Of a DNA stretch of 64,000 bases, positions 17,699 to 26,102 are shown one piece after another (position 1 is the first letter of the stretch; the number at the start of each line of letters is the position of its first letter). This DNA comes from Chryseobacterium sp. KLBC 52 (GTDB taxonomy: Bacteria; Bacteroidota; Bacteroidia; Flavobacteriales; Weeksellaceae), in NCBI RefSeq assembly GCF_003347605.1, contig NZ_QDFZ01000013.1, forward strand, positions 70,314 through 134,313. The letters run 5' to 3'. The position numbers and the translations under genes were made by a program. Below the pieces are notes generated by a model that was given only the letters and a program-made list of their open reading frames with translations, was not told the origin of the DNA and ran no database searches.

Positions 17699-18079
17699 TT
17701 ATGCCTCTACCTCATCTCCATTTTTGCACCAATAGAGGGCATTGTATAAATTTTCTTTGGGGAAAGATTTAAACTCTCCCGGCATCAGAACACTGAAAAC
17801 ACTGGTGAAATCGCGTATGCCTTCTTTGTCTGTTACAATGGCAGAACGATTCCAGTTCGTAAGATTTTTCAATCCCAACAGCAAATCTTCAAGCCATGCT
17901 CCCACAGTAAAATTATCCAGATCGGTATCCAAGTACAATAAATAGTTCAGTTCACCGAATTGCTCTACCTTCTCTTTTACACGCGGAATAACCAATCTTT
18001 CAAAATCCTCTTTCGTTACTTCTCCCGTTGCATTAAATGCTGCAACATTCTCCGGAGCTTCTGGAATAATTGTTATCAT
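17699..18079 (-). CDS. SpoIIAA-like STAS-fold protein
   Basis: 126 residues. MITIIPEAPENVAAFNATGEVTKEDFE opens a domain of the SpoIIAA-like type found in many stand-alone bacterial proteins of about 125 residues. FGELNYLLYLDTDLDNFTVGAW forms the central strand and helix; WNRSAIVTDKEGIRDFTSVF the following strand. There is no phosphorylatable Ser context as in true anti-anti-sigma factors. The role is unknown, possibly lipid or protein binding. It is divergent from the FAD oxidoreductase gene. Confidence 0.82.
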   Translation of the reverse strand: MITIIPEAPENVAAFNATGEVTKEDFERLVIPRVKEKVEQFGELNYLLYLDTDLDNFTVGAWLEDLLLGLKNLTNWNRSAIVTDKEGIRDFTSVFSVLMPGEFKSFPKENLYNALYWCKNGDEVEA

Positions 18080-18178
18080 AATAAATATTTTTTGGTGGTT
18101 TAGTTTAAAAAAATAACAATAATTACACCAATATTTGATGTATAATTGTTAAAAAAGGTATAAATGTTGATATTTTAA

Positions 18179-19399
18179 ATGGAAAATATCAATATGAATC
18201 TGAAATCAAACGAACCTTTCTGGCTTTTAAAAAACGGATTATTAGCATCTTACCCTTCATTAAAATCAAACGAAGAATGTGATGTCCTCATCATAGGAGG
18301 CGGTATTACAGGAAGTCTGATCGCTCATCAGATGATAGAAGATGGTTATAATACAATTCTTATTGATAAAAGAGAACTTTGTAACGGAAGTACTTCTGCC
18401 ACAACTTCAATGCTTCAGTATGAAATAGATGTTCCACTTTATGAACTGATAGAAAAAATAGGCGAAAAGGGTGCTGTCTTAAGTTATAAAGCCTGCAGTG
18501 ATGCTATTGATACAATAGAAAAACTCACAAAAATTATAGGATCTAAAGCAGGTTTCAAACGAAAGAAATCATTGTATTTTGCTTCAAAAAAGAAAGATGT
18601 AGAATGGTTGATGAAAGAATGTGAGGCCAGAAAACAAAACGGATTCGAAGTAAAATGGCTGGAAGCAGAAGATATTCTGAAAAAATTTGAATTTGAAAAT
18701 ACTTACGGTGGAATTGTATCAGAACAGGGCGCCAGTATCGATGCTTTTCAATTTGCGCATGAACTGTTTATGCATAATGTGAAGAAAGGGCTTAAGGTAT
18801 TTGATAAGACTGAAATGGTAAAAGTGGAGGAGCACAGAGGATTTAATACGGTTACTGTAGACAGTGGATTTGAGATTAAAGCAAAAAAAATCATTTACTG
18901 TATAGGCTACGAAAGTAAAAATCTGCTGAAAGAGAACTTTGTCAACCTGAAAAGTACCTATGCTGTCGTTTCTGAAATAGATAAAGACAAATTTAAAAAT
19001 ATCACAAATACTTTAGTCTGGAATACCGATGACCCCTACCTTTACATGAGAACTACTGATGATGCAAGACTTCTCATTGGAGGAGGAGACGAAGACTTTT
19101 ATGATGCCGAAAAACGTGATGCCATATTGTATAAAAAAGAAAAGGAAATCCTTAAAAATTTAAAGAAAATAAAACCTGACTATCATTTTTATACAGATTT
19201 TGTATGGGCAGGAACTTTCGGTGAAACCAAAGATGGTTTACCTTATATCAGTGAACATGAAAAATTTAAAAATTCTTACTTCGTACTGGGTTTCGGAGGA
19301 AACGGAATTACTTTTTCAATTACAGGAATGGAAATGGCTTCCTTGTTTATGAAGGGTAAAAAACATCCGTTGTCAAGGTATTTTCAATTTGGTAGGTGA
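18179..19399 (+). CDS. FAD-dependent oxidoreductase (DAO family)
   Basis: 406 residues. The N-terminal dinucleotide-binding motif DVLIIGGGITGSLIAHQM (near residue 35) is the G-x-G-x-x-G FAD fold, followed by TILIDKRELCNGSTSATTS. FVWAGTFGETKDGLPYISEH and SYFVLGFGGNGITFSITGMEMAS near the C-terminus are the second FAD-contact region of the D-amino-acid oxidase family. It oxidises a C-N bond of an amine or amino acid; the substrate is not defined. No Rieske domain is present. Monocistronic. Confidence 0.88.
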   Translation: MENINMNLKSNEPFWLLKNGLLASYPSLKSNEECDVLIIGGGITGSLIAHQMIEDGYNTILIDKRELCNGSTSATTSMLQYEIDVPLYELIEKIGEKGAVLSYKACSDAIDTIEKLTKIIGSKAGFKRKKSLYFASKKKDVEWLMKECEARKQNGFEVKWLEAEDILKKFEFENTYGGIVSEQGASIDAFQFAHELFMHNVKKGLKVFDKTEMVKVEEHRGFNTVTVDSGFEIKAKKIIYCIGYESKNLLKENFVNLKSTYAVVSEIDKDKFKNITNTLVWNTDDPYLYMRTTDDARLLIGGGDEDFYDAEKRDAILYKKEKEILKNLKKIKPDYHFYTDFVWAGTFGETKDGLPYISEHEKFKNSYFVLGFGGNGITFSITGMEMASLFMKGKKHPLSRYFQFGR

Positions 19400-19597
19400 T
19401 GCTTTATTTTACCACAAAAGTCACAAAAGTTTTTAGAATCTTTGTTTATTTCAAGTTTAAAACTTTACGGATATAAAGCGTACAAAAATTTTAAGAAAAT
19501 CCATGAATTTAAATTACAATCGATAAGGATTATTTTGATTCGTTCGGAATAAAAGATTGCGTGAGTAAGCTTATATTTCAATGGAAAGTGCTCAATT

Positions 19598-19649
19598 CCC
19601 CTCCTCCGGAGGGGTGGCAAAAATTCAAAGAATTTTTGACGGGGTGGTA
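19598..19649 (+). repeat. Interspersed repeat with 41-bp core, copy 2
   Basis: Core at 19608-19648 is the same as at 15246-15286. It is preceded by CCCCTCCTCCGGAGGGG, which makes an extra outer inverted repeat absent from copy 1. Confidence 0.8.
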
Positions 19650-19678
19650 AAAAAAAAGCGGGCCTCAACCCGCTTACA

Positions 19679-20866
19679 CTACAAACTATACCCATTCTTT
19701 TTCGCAAGTTCTACAATAGAGCTTTCAATAGCTTTTCCCAGATCATCAGAATCACCAGTTCCCCGTTTTTTCATTTCGGAATCTATATAAGTCTGGCGTT
19801 TTTTGGAAAGTTCCTCGATCTCTTTTTGAATTTTATCTCGTGCTGCTGATTTGGCAGCAATTGTTTTTTGAATTTCTTCTTTGCTTTTTCCTTTCAATTC
19901 AGCAGGAAGTTCACTTTCTTTAACATTGGCAATAAATCCTGCATCTTTTTCAGCTTTATCTACCAGATCCCAATGGTCATTTTTATAAGCATTCTTTTTA
20001 GATTTAGCAACTGTTCTTTCCACTAAGTTGGATGCTGATTGTGCTTCTGCATTCTTATCCTGTGTGATCTGCTTAAGTCTGTACTCAGACCCATGATTTC
20101 CGTAATAGATATACGTATCATTCAGTTTTGCATTAAATTCTGAAATTCTGATGTCATAAGGCGTTTCAATATAAAGAACCTTTCTGTCGCTGTCGATATT
20201 GAAATACTTTCCACCTCCTAATGAAGCTCCGTTTTGCCAGGAAGTCTGGATTCCTTCCTCCCTGCTTCCACAGAAAATGGTGTTGGTGTAAATATTCTTA
20301 CTTTTTGCTTTCGAAACAACATCTTTATAATTTATTTTCCCCTGATCGAATGCTTCATTACCTGCAATATAAATCAGCTTCATGCTTTTCTCATTACTGT
20401 CCCAGTTGAGGTTGGCAGAGGCATCCCGAATCACTGCACCACAATATTCACTGCCGCCATTGGTTCTTAAGGCAAATAATTTTTCAGAAACAAGATCGAG
20501 ATCCTGAGTAAGAGGAGTGACCTGACGGATGTAATTTTCATCACGAATTCCGTCATTGCCATATTCATACAGGGCAATTTCAATCTGGGGAGCTTGTCCG
20601 TTGTATTTAAGAGTGGTCAATGTATTCACAATATTCCATAGTCTGGATTTTGCCTGATCAATCAGTCCGTCCATACTGTTGGAAGTATCCAGTAAAAGCG
20701 CGACCTGAATTTTATTATCCTTTACCGTTGAGTGTACCGGAACCAATGTCGTTTTTTCTACGGGTAATTTATTGTCAGTATTACTATTGGAGCGGTTATC
20801 CGGAATATTACCGGTGCCTAAAAAAGCTGTACCTGCTGCAAGTGCTAAGATTTTTAACGTGGTCAT
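19679..20866 (-). CDS. Secreted von Willebrand factor A (VWA) domain protein
   Basis: 395 residues. N-terminal signal-like segment (MTTLKILALAAGTAFLGTGN) followed by a linker. The VWA domain spans about residues 50-230: VALLLDTSNSMDGLIDQAKSRLW carries the MIDAS motif D-T-S-N-S; later TNGGSEYCG and YIAGNEAFDQG supply further metal-ligand segments. The C-terminal ~150 residues are Lys/Glu-rich and helical (ELPAELKGKSKEEIQKTIAAK). It probably binds proteins through a metal ion in the periplasm. It has an ACTTGGTG direct repeat 103-131 bp before its start, shared with two neighbouring promoters. Confidence 0.88.
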   Translation of the reverse strand: MTTLKILALAAGTAFLGTGNIPDNRSNSNTDNKLPVEKTTLVPVHSTVKDNKIQVALLLDTSNSMDGLIDQAKSRLWNIVNTLTTLKYNGQAPQIEIALYEYGNDGIRDENYIRQVTPLTQDLDLVSEKLFALRTNGGSEYCGAVIRDASANLNWDSNEKSMKLIYIAGNEAFDQGKINYKDVVSKAKSKNIYTNTIFCGSREEGIQTSWQNGASLGGGKYFNIDSDRKVLYIETPYDIRISEFNAKLNDTYIYYGNHGSEYRLKQITQDKNAEAQSASNLVERTVAKSKKNAYKNDHWDLVDKAEKDAGFIANVKESELPAELKGKSKEEIQKTIAAKSAARDKIQKEIEELSKKRQTYIDSEMKKRGTGDSDDLGKAIESSIVELAKKNGYSL

Positions 20867-20933
20867 ATTGTTATTTTTTATTGGTTATTTGTTGTGATAG
20901 CATTTTATCATTTATTATTTTGAATTCCTGAAG

Positions 20934-20941
20934 TAAAATTA
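20934..20941 (-). promoter_or_regulatory. -7 element of the VWA gene
   Basis: On the minus strand TAATTTTA, followed by CTTCAG. No TTTG at the -33 position (20961-20964 reads atcg). The same box at the same distance from the direct repeat occurs upstream of the SIMPL gene. Confidence 0.6.
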
Positions 20942-20963
20942 TCCCTATTTAAGGCTGAAAATC

Positions 20964-21000
20964 GGGAAACTTGGTGAACGGAAGGTTTCACTTGGTGGAT
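20964..21000. promoter_or_regulatory. Putative LytTR-type operator, copy 1 (VWA promoter)
   Basis: Two ACTTGGTG units at 20969-20976 and 20990-20997, 21 bp apart start to start. The first is followed by AA, the second preceded by TTC. The half-site sits within the partial palindrome TTCAC-TTG-GTGAA. LytTR regulators bind direct repeats about two turns apart, and such a regulator is encoded 3 kb away. Confidence 0.7.
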
Positions 21001-21077
21001 GATAAAAACGAAGGATCTGATTATTTATTTAGTGTAATAATATTGATCTGGTATGTAATTTCACTAGTGTGAGGAGT

Positions 21078-21105
21078 GTCAGGCTGAGCGGAGTCGAAGC
21101 CTTCC
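21078..21105 (+). repeat. Interspersed GTCATTCTGA-type repeat, copy 2
   Basis: GTCAGGCTGAGCGGAGTCGA, then AGCCTTCC. It lies in the 355-bp gap 20867-21221. That gap also holds operator copy 1 and the SIMPL gene's terminator, and no gene. Confidence 0.6.
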
Positions 21106-21179
21106 AACCATTGACCAGATTTAATAAATCGTCAGGTATTTTTCTTTAGTCAGAAAGTCAATAACCCAATAGTGCAAAA

Positions 21180-21207
21180 CAAAAAAACTGCCCAAAAGGC
21201 AGCTTTC
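21180..21207 (-). terminator. Terminator of the SIMPL gene
   Basis: On the minus strand GCTGCC-TTTT-GGGCAG followed by TTTTTTT. Confidence 0.85.
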
Positions 21208-21221
21208 ATAAATCTGTTATT

Positions 21222-21896
21222 TTAAAGGATTTCGTACTTTGTTTTGATGCTGTACTTCAACTTGATATTTTCAATATTATCAAAAGAATAATCTACAGGA
21301 GCGTCAGCCATTTCCACCTGTACACCGTAAGATCTTCCTTTATAAGCTGCAGGCATGATCACATCACTGGTGTAATCTTCGATCTCTACAATTTCAAGAG
21401 CGTTTCCTGTCTTTTTACCCATGCTTTCCAGTAAGTAGTCAGCTTTTTCTTTAGCGGCTTTCAAAGCATTGATCTTCACTGCTTTTTTGAAATCCGCAAT
21501 TTTAGTATTCTTTACCTCTGCAATGTTCAGATTACCTACCCATTTTTGATTCAGATCTTCAAATATTTTACTGAGATTTGATTTTGTACCTGCTTTAAAC
21601 TGATAGTTCTTTGAAAACTTAGCCGTTTTAGAATAGATATTCTGGTACATCGCTTTGAACTTGATATCCTCGTTCTTTACTCCCGCGTTTTTTAAAATAT
21701 CAAATAATTTCTTTTCATTATCTGCCAGATCGTTTTTATTATCAGCTTTTATCCCGATGCTGAAGATAATTTCATCCGGTTCTACTTCCATTTCGGCAAC
21801 GCCTGTTACTTCAATGGCATTTTTCTTTATTTCCTGAGCATTTACAAAGCTTCCAAGGGTTAAAATTCCGATTAATAAAAAATGTTTCAATTTCAT
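21222..21896 (-). CDS. SIMPL-domain (DUF541) secreted protein
   Basis: 224 residues. Signal peptide MKLKHFLLIGILTLGSFVNAQ. The rest is a single SIMPL domain: IEVTGVAEMEVEPDEIIFSIGI at its start is the family signature, followed by a helix that includes NEKKLFDILKNAGVKNEDIK, and VKINALKAAKEKADYLLESM near residue 165. The family includes BP26 and YggE, periplasmic oligomeric proteins linked to envelope or oxidative stress. It is divergent from the LytS-type kinase gene and carries an operator-like direct repeat upstream, which suggests control by that two-component system. Confidence 0.93.
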   Translation of the reverse strand: MKLKHFLLIGILTLGSFVNAQEIKKNAIEVTGVAEMEVEPDEIIFSIGIKADNKNDLADNEKKLFDILKNAGVKNEDIKFKAMYQNIYSKTAKFSKNYQFKAGTKSNLSKIFEDLNQKWVGNLNIAEVKNTKIADFKKAVKINALKAAKEKADYLLESMGKKTGNALEIVEIEDYTSDVIMPAAYKGRSYGVQVEMADAPVDYSFDNIENIKLKYSIKTKYEIL

Positions 21897-21928
21897 AATT
21901 TCCTGTTTTTAAATTTTTAATTCTGATG

Positions 21929-21936
21929 TAAAATTA
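21929..21936 (-). promoter_or_regulatory. -7 element of the SIMPL gene
   Basis: On the minus strand TAATTTTA followed by CATCAG, the same as the VWA promoter (TAATTTTA then CTTCAG). No TTTG at the -33 position (21956-21959 reads tccg). Confidence 0.6.
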
Positions 21937-21959
21937 CACTGATCAGAAACCAGATTCCG

Positions 21960-21995
21960 GGAGACTTGGTGAAATGGAGTTTTCACTTGGTGAAC
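21960..21995. promoter_or_regulatory. Putative LytTR-type operator, copy 2 (SIMPL promoter)
   Basis: ACTTGGTG at 21964-21971 and 21985-21992, 21 bp apart. It lies 27 bp upstream of the -7 box, exactly as at the VWA promoter, so it abuts the missing -33 element. Confidence 0.72.
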
Positions 21996-22129
21996 CTTGA
22001 GAAAAAAGAATTATTTTGAAAAATATTCTTTTCAACCATTCATAAAATCCAGAGACTTGCTTAAATACCTAACGGGTGTTCTTCTCTTTATTTCCAAAAA
22101 ATCATTTTATAGTCAGAGTATCAAAAACT

Positions 22130-22163
22130 CAACTTGGTGAAAGGGAAACTTCACTTGGTGAAT
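22130..22163. promoter_or_regulatory. Putative LytTR-type operator, copy 3 (kinase promoter)
   Basis: ACTTGGTG at 22132-22139 and 22153-22160, 21 bp apart. It ends 5 bp before the -33 TTTG of the kinase promoter. Relative to its gene it is in the opposite orientation to copies 1 and 2. Confidence 0.72.
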
Positions 22164-22167
22164 AGTT

Positions 22168-22198
22168 TTTGAGCAGACTATATATATGTATATCTTTG
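22168..22198 (+). promoter_or_regulatory. Promoter of the LytS-type kinase gene
   Basis: TTTG at 22168-22171, 19 bp, TATCTTTG at 22191-22198: a full consensus. The ATG at 22203 follows after only 4 bases, so the transcript should be leaderless or nearly so. Confidence 0.82.
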
Positions 22199-22202
22199 TT
22201 TT

Positions 22203-23996
22203 ATGAAAATGCTTAAACTCTTTACAATCTTTTTACTTATGCTTTTGGGAAATATAATTCATTCCCAAACTACTACCAACAGCGCGGCTGCTGTGGAAGA
22301 AGTGCAGGTAGAAACGAAGAAGCTGAAAAAAGCAATGGACAAGAAAAATGAACCTGCCCAGGCAGATTCTTATTATAATATTGGAGAAACATTTTTCAAT
22401 AGCGGAAACTTTCCCAAAAGTGAAGAGTATTACACAAGAGCGAAAAAGCTGTATGAAAAACTCAATGATAAACCCAATATCGAGAAAGCAACCCGAAGAT
22501 TAGCCCAGTCACAGGAAAAGCAGAATAAAATAACGCCTGCGATCAGCAATTACAGCATGGCCGCACAGATGAGTTACAGCGAAAAAAGTAAAGCTGTTAA
22601 TGCTAATGATGTAGCAAGACTTTCTTCACCTACACCGGAGCTTAAAGCAGAAGCAATCCAGAATAATATCAATCTGACTAAAAAGGAAAATGAGCAAGGC
22701 GATCTTGCAGAAAGTTACAGCCAGCTTGCAGATGTGAATTTGAAACAAAAGGACATTTCCAGTGCCGAAGAAAACCTGAATACAGCCTATAAAATTTCTA
22801 AAAAAGAAGCTCCTCAGCAAGCGCTTGCCATTAATCAGAAACTGGCAGATCTTTATGTGGAAAACAAAAACTTTGAGAAAGCGATTGAAGCCAAAAAGAA
22901 AGTTCTGAAGGAGGATTTTGTGAAAGAAAACTCACAGGAGAAAGTTAACCAGATTCAGGAATTGGCCGATATCTATATTAAAAAGAATGATCCTAAAGAA
23001 GCTGTGGACCTTTTGAAAAATGCCTACGGAATTGCTTTGGATAAAGGTCATACACTGGAAGCACAGAGAAGTGTAAAAAAACTGGACAGTCTGTATGCGA
23101 TTTCAGGAAATGTAGATGCTTCAGTTCAATTGTACAGAGATTTTTTGGGAAAACTTCCGAATCTTGTTTCCAAAGACAGAAGCCTGGTTGATAATAAAAT
23201 TCTGGAAGATACAGAACAGCGAATTTCACAGCTGGAAAAAGAAAAAGAGTTGAAAGACGAACTTATACGAAAGAAGAATGTCTTTAATTACAGTCTGATC
23301 GGAGCTTTGATTTTGCTGACAGGATTAATCATTTTTATTTTCAGAACTTTGAAAAAGGTTCAGACCAAAAATAAAAAAATTGCCCTGCAGTCGCTGCGTC
23401 GTGAGATGAATCCTCATTTTATTTTTAACAGCTTAAATAGTGTCAACCATTTTATAGCTACCAATAATGAACTGGAAGCGAATCAGTATCTGACCAAATT
23501 TTCCAAACTGATGCGCGGTGTAATGGAAAATTCCACAGAAGATTTTATTCCTTTTCAGCAGGAGCTTGATCTTCTTCAGAATTATCTGGCTTTGGAAAAA
23601 ACACGTTTTGCCGATAAATTCGATTATGAAATTGAGGCAGATGAAAATCTGAATATGCAAAATCTGCAAGTTCCGGGAATGCTGATACAGCCGTTTCTGG
23701 AAAATGCGGTCTGGCACGGACTCCGTTACAAAGCTGAAAAAGGATTTTTAAAATTAAGCTTTGCGAAAAGTGAATCTCATCTGAACATCCTTATTGAAGA
23801 CAACGGAATAGGTATTGAAGAAAGTAAAAAGCAGAAAACCCAGCACCAGAAAATGAGAGAGGGAAGAGGAATGAAAAATACGCTGGAAAGAATTCAGCTT
23901 TTGAATGATCTCTACAAAAAAGAGATCACGTGCTCCATAAAGGATAAAGAAAATAACAGTGGAGTTTTGGTGACTATCCGGATGAATCTTGCCTAG
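22203..23996 (+). CDS. TPR-containing LytS/YehU-type sensor histidine kinase
   Basis: 597 residues. Signal peptide MKMLKLFTIFLLMLLGNIIHSQ. The periplasmic half is made of TPR-like helices (ADSYYNIGETFFNSGNFPKS; NLTKKENEQGDLAESYSQL), then one transmembrane helix at about 358-377. The His_kinase domain carries REMNPHFIFNSLNSVNHFIA with His405, and the HATPase domain has LIQPFLENAVWHGL and DNGIGIEE. This family signals to LytTR regulators; one is encoded 100 bp downstream. The TPR sensor suggests protein-protein sensing in the periplasm. Confidence 0.94.
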   Translation: MKMLKLFTIFLLMLLGNIIHSQTTTNSAAAVEEVQVETKKLKKAMDKKNEPAQADSYYNIGETFFNSGNFPKSEEYYTRAKKLYEKLNDKPNIEKATRRLAQSQEKQNKITPAISNYSMAAQMSYSEKSKAVNANDVARLSSPTPELKAEAIQNNINLTKKENEQGDLAESYSQLADVNLKQKDISSAEENLNTAYKISKKEAPQQALAINQKLADLYVENKNFEKAIEAKKKVLKEDFVKENSQEKVNQIQELADIYIKKNDPKEAVDLLKNAYGIALDKGHTLEAQRSVKKLDSLYAISGNVDASVQLYRDFLGKLPNLVSKDRSLVDNKILEDTEQRISQLEKEKELKDELIRKKNVFNYSLIGALILLTGLIIFIFRTLKKVQTKNKKIALQSLRREMNPHFIFNSLNSVNHFIATNNELEANQYLTKFSKLMRGVMENSTEDFIPFQQELDLLQNYLALEKTRFADKFDYEIEADENLNMQNLQVPGMLIQPFLENAVWHGLRYKAEKGFLKLSFAKSESHLNILIEDNGIGIEESKKQKTQHQKMREGRGMKNTLERIQLLNDLYKKEITCSIKDKENNSGVLVTIRMNLA

Positions 23997-24061
23997 CCGG
24001 AATTACGGAGGTTGTAAGTTTTGGAACGATTGTATGATTGCTTAAATATCACTAATTTGCA

Positions 24062-24083
24062 TCTGCAATCTGTTACCTGCCAC
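24062..24083 (-). repeat. GGTAGCAGGT-type repeat, inverted partial copy
   Basis: On the minus strand AGTGGCAGGTAACAGATTGC, similar to the repeats at 15129 and 33229. It sits in the gap between the kinase gene and the LytTR regulator gene, 16 bp before the regulator's ATG. Confidence 0.4.
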
Positions 24084-24098
24084 TTAATATTTGTTCAC

Positions 24099-24833
24099 AT
24101 GAAAATAAAAGCTGTTATTGTTGACGATGAAATCATAGCAAGAGAAGTCTTGCGAAACTATCTGACCAAATACTGCCCGCAGGTGGAAATTCTGGGTGAA
24201 GCTGAAAATATCAAAGAAGCTGTTCCGTTAATCACTGAAAAACAGCCTCAACTGGTGTTTCTGGACGTAGAAATGCCTTTTGGTAATGCCTTTGACGTGC
24301 TGGAAGCTACCAAAGATTTCTCCTATGAAACCATTTTTATTACTGCATTTTCTCAATATTCATTACAGGCTTTAAATAAATCAGCAAGCTATTATATTTT
24401 AAAACCTATCGATATTCAGGAACTGATTCTGGCGGTGAATAAAGTAGCGGAAAGTCTTGAGAAAAAAGAGGAACTCAACCGGAATAAGATTCTTCTTGAA
24501 AACCTGAAATTAAAACCTGAAAAACAGCAGTTGATTTTACCAACTTTACAGGGATTTGATGTAGTAAAGACCGAAGATATCGTAAGACTTCAGGCGGATG
24601 GAAATTTTACTCAGGTATATCTTACAGATGGTACAAAGAAGATGGTGTGCCGTTTTCTGAAGCACTTTGATGACCTTCTGGAAAACCCGTTTGTGAGGGT
24701 TCACCGTTCCCATATTATCAATACAGGTTTTGTAAAATCCTATCACAAAAGCGGAACAGTGATGTTGTCTGACGATACAGAAATTGAGGTTTCAGGAAGC
24801 TTTAAAGATAATTTCCTGAAAGTATTTTCATAG
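24099..24833 (+). CDS. LytTR-family response regulator
   Basis: 244 residues from ATG 24099 (MKIKAVIVDDEIIA), chosen because it starts the receiver domain cleanly; an upstream in-frame start at 24021 would add 26 unrelated residues. Receiver: VDDE near 8-11, phospho-acceptor Asp56 in VFLDVEMP, Lys in YILKPIDI. LytTR DNA-binding domain at about 140-240: VKTEDIVRLQADGNFTQVYL, RFLKHFDDLLENPFVRVHRS, then HIINTGFVKSY. It binds DNA as a dimer at direct repeats. The 21-bp repeats at 20.97, 21.96 and 22.13 kb are its likely sites. Confidence 0.95.
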   Translation: MKIKAVIVDDEIIAREVLRNYLTKYCPQVEILGEAENIKEAVPLITEKQPQLVFLDVEMPFGNAFDVLEATKDFSYETIFITAFSQYSLQALNKSASYYILKPIDIQELILAVNKVAESLEKKEELNRNKILLENLKLKPEKQQLILPTLQGFDVVKTEDIVRLQADGNFTQVYLTDGTKKMVCRFLKHFDDLLENPFVRVHRSHIINTGFVKSYHKSGTVMLSDDTEIEVSGSFKDNFLKVFS

Positions 24834-24907
24834 AATTTATTGTACCTTAACAGACTTAAGGCATTATTTTTGACGTTTTTATAACAACCACACAAAATCT
24901 TTCTGTC

Positions 24908-25447
24908 ATGAAAACTATTCATAAAATTATACTTCCCGTTTCTTTAGGAGCATTGGGGCTTATCATTTTCAATTCCTATTCTGTAAGGATTCCCAGAGGA
25001 GCATCTGCGGTAAAGAATTTTGATCTTAAAAAATATCTGGGCAGATGGTATGAGATCGCCCGTTTTGATTACAGGTTCGAGAAAAATATGGATAATGTTA
25101 CTGCAGAGTATACAGAGAATCCGGATGGAACAGTTCAGGTCAGAAATAAAGGGTATGATTACGTTAAAAAAGTATGGAATGAATCTATTGGGGAGGCAAA
25201 ATTTGTAAAAGACCCGACAGAAGCACGTCTTAAAGTTTCATTTTTTAAACCGATATGGGCGGGTTATAACGTCATAGATATTGATGAAGACTATCAATAT
25301 GCTCTGGTAGCTGGAAGCAGTTTAAAATATTTGTGGATACTTTCCCGTACTACCAATATTCCTGAAAGCATCCGCCAGCGTTTCATTCAGAAAGCAAAAA
25401 AAATCGGCTATAATACCGATGAACTGATCTGGGTAAAGCATAATTAG
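24908..25447 (+). CDS. Lipocalin family protein (Blc-like)
   Basis: 179 residues. N-terminal hydrophobic anchor or signal (KIILPVSLGALGLIIFN); no lipobox Cys, unlike E. coli Blc. The lipocalin signature G-x-W is in KYLGRWYEIARFDYRFEK near residue 45. Later segments TAEYTENPDGTVQVRNKGYD and YQYALVAGSSLKYLWILSR, with the final WILSR, match the bacterial Blc/apolipoprotein-D type. It probably binds fatty acids or lysophospholipids at the envelope. Monocistronic, followed by a terminator. Confidence 0.92.
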   Translation: MKTIHKIILPVSLGALGLIIFNSYSVRIPRGASAVKNFDLKKYLGRWYEIARFDYRFEKNMDNVTAEYTENPDGTVQVRNKGYDYVKKVWNESIGEAKFVKDPTEARLKVSFFKPIWAGYNVIDIDEDYQYALVAGSSLKYLWILSRTTNIPESIRQRFIQKAKKIGYNTDELIWVKHN

Positions 25448-25454
25448 TAAAAAA

Positions 25455-25503
25455 ACAAAATCGCAAAAGGGTCAATTTGTAAATCAGCCGTTTTGCGATT
25501 TTA
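25455..25503. terminator. Bidirectional terminator
   Basis: AAAATCGCAAAA and TTTTGCGATTTT surround a loop of about 24 nt between the convergent lipocalin gene and the 25515 gene. Confidence 0.8.
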
Positions 25504-25514
25504 TCTTTTCATTA

Positions 25515-25988
25515 TTAGCTATTAATGTATTCTTTCCATTCTTCAAAACGGTGATCAATCACCTGTTTCATCAGATCGTAGTTTTCATAAGTATCCTCGA
25601 TATGGTAGAAGGTCTCATATTCGTAGTCGTTTTCTTCTGCTTTAGCATCAAAAATATTTACGTAATCATCAGCAAATGAACTGTATCTGTTCCCGAAATC
25701 TGTGTCGTCTGCATAATAGTCTTTGGCAAAAAGATTTCCCAGTTCATTCAGATCATATTCAGAAAATTTTCCGTCGCAGGAATCCATAACAAATTCTGCT
25801 CCGGTCATTTCTCTTCGTTTTACTTTTTCTATTTCTTCTGCAGCATCTTCTTTCAGTTCATCGGAGATCAGATCGTTGTGAATACACCAGTTCAGGAACA
25901 TTCCTGTATGTGTTGCCCCGTTTTTCTGAGGAAGTCCTTCCGGAAAATCACCACCATAATGCCATGAAGCATCATCATATTTAGACAT
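25515..25988 (-). CDS. Conserved protein of unknown function (DUF7832-like)
   Basis: 157 residues from the ATG at 25986-25988 (MSKYDDASWHYGGDFPEGLP); an in-frame start 33 bases upstream is less likely. The N-terminal Y-D-D-A-S-W-H-Y-G-G-D-F-P and GATHTGMFLNWCI segments are a recognisable conserved block of small acidic proteins in many bacteria. The rest is strongly acidic (DDTDFGNRYSSFADDYVNI; DYEYETFYHIEDTYENYD). Cytoplasmic; no catalytic motif. The DUF number is from memory. Such proteins often occur beside toxin genes, but none is seen here. Confidence 0.75.
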   Translation of the reverse strand: MSKYDDASWHYGGDFPEGLPQKNGATHTGMFLNWCIHNDLISDELKEDAAEEIEKVKRREMTGAEFVMDSCDGKFSEYDLNELGNLFAKDYYADDTDFGNRYSSFADDYVNIFDAKAEENDYEYETFYHIEDTYENYDLMKQVIDHRFEEWKEYINS

Positions 25989-26102
25989 AATTCTTCTTGT
26001 AGTTTTTGATAATTCAGGCAAAAATAGAAAAAATCAATTTATATTGCCGCTGCCGTAGAATTTTCCGTCATTTGCATAGAATTTTTTTCAACAAAAAGAT
26101 AT

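Noticed and set aside
19679..24833. Phage or conjugative origin of the LytTR block
   Set aside because: Base composition and codon use look like the neighbourhood, and no integrase, transposase or tRNA border is present.
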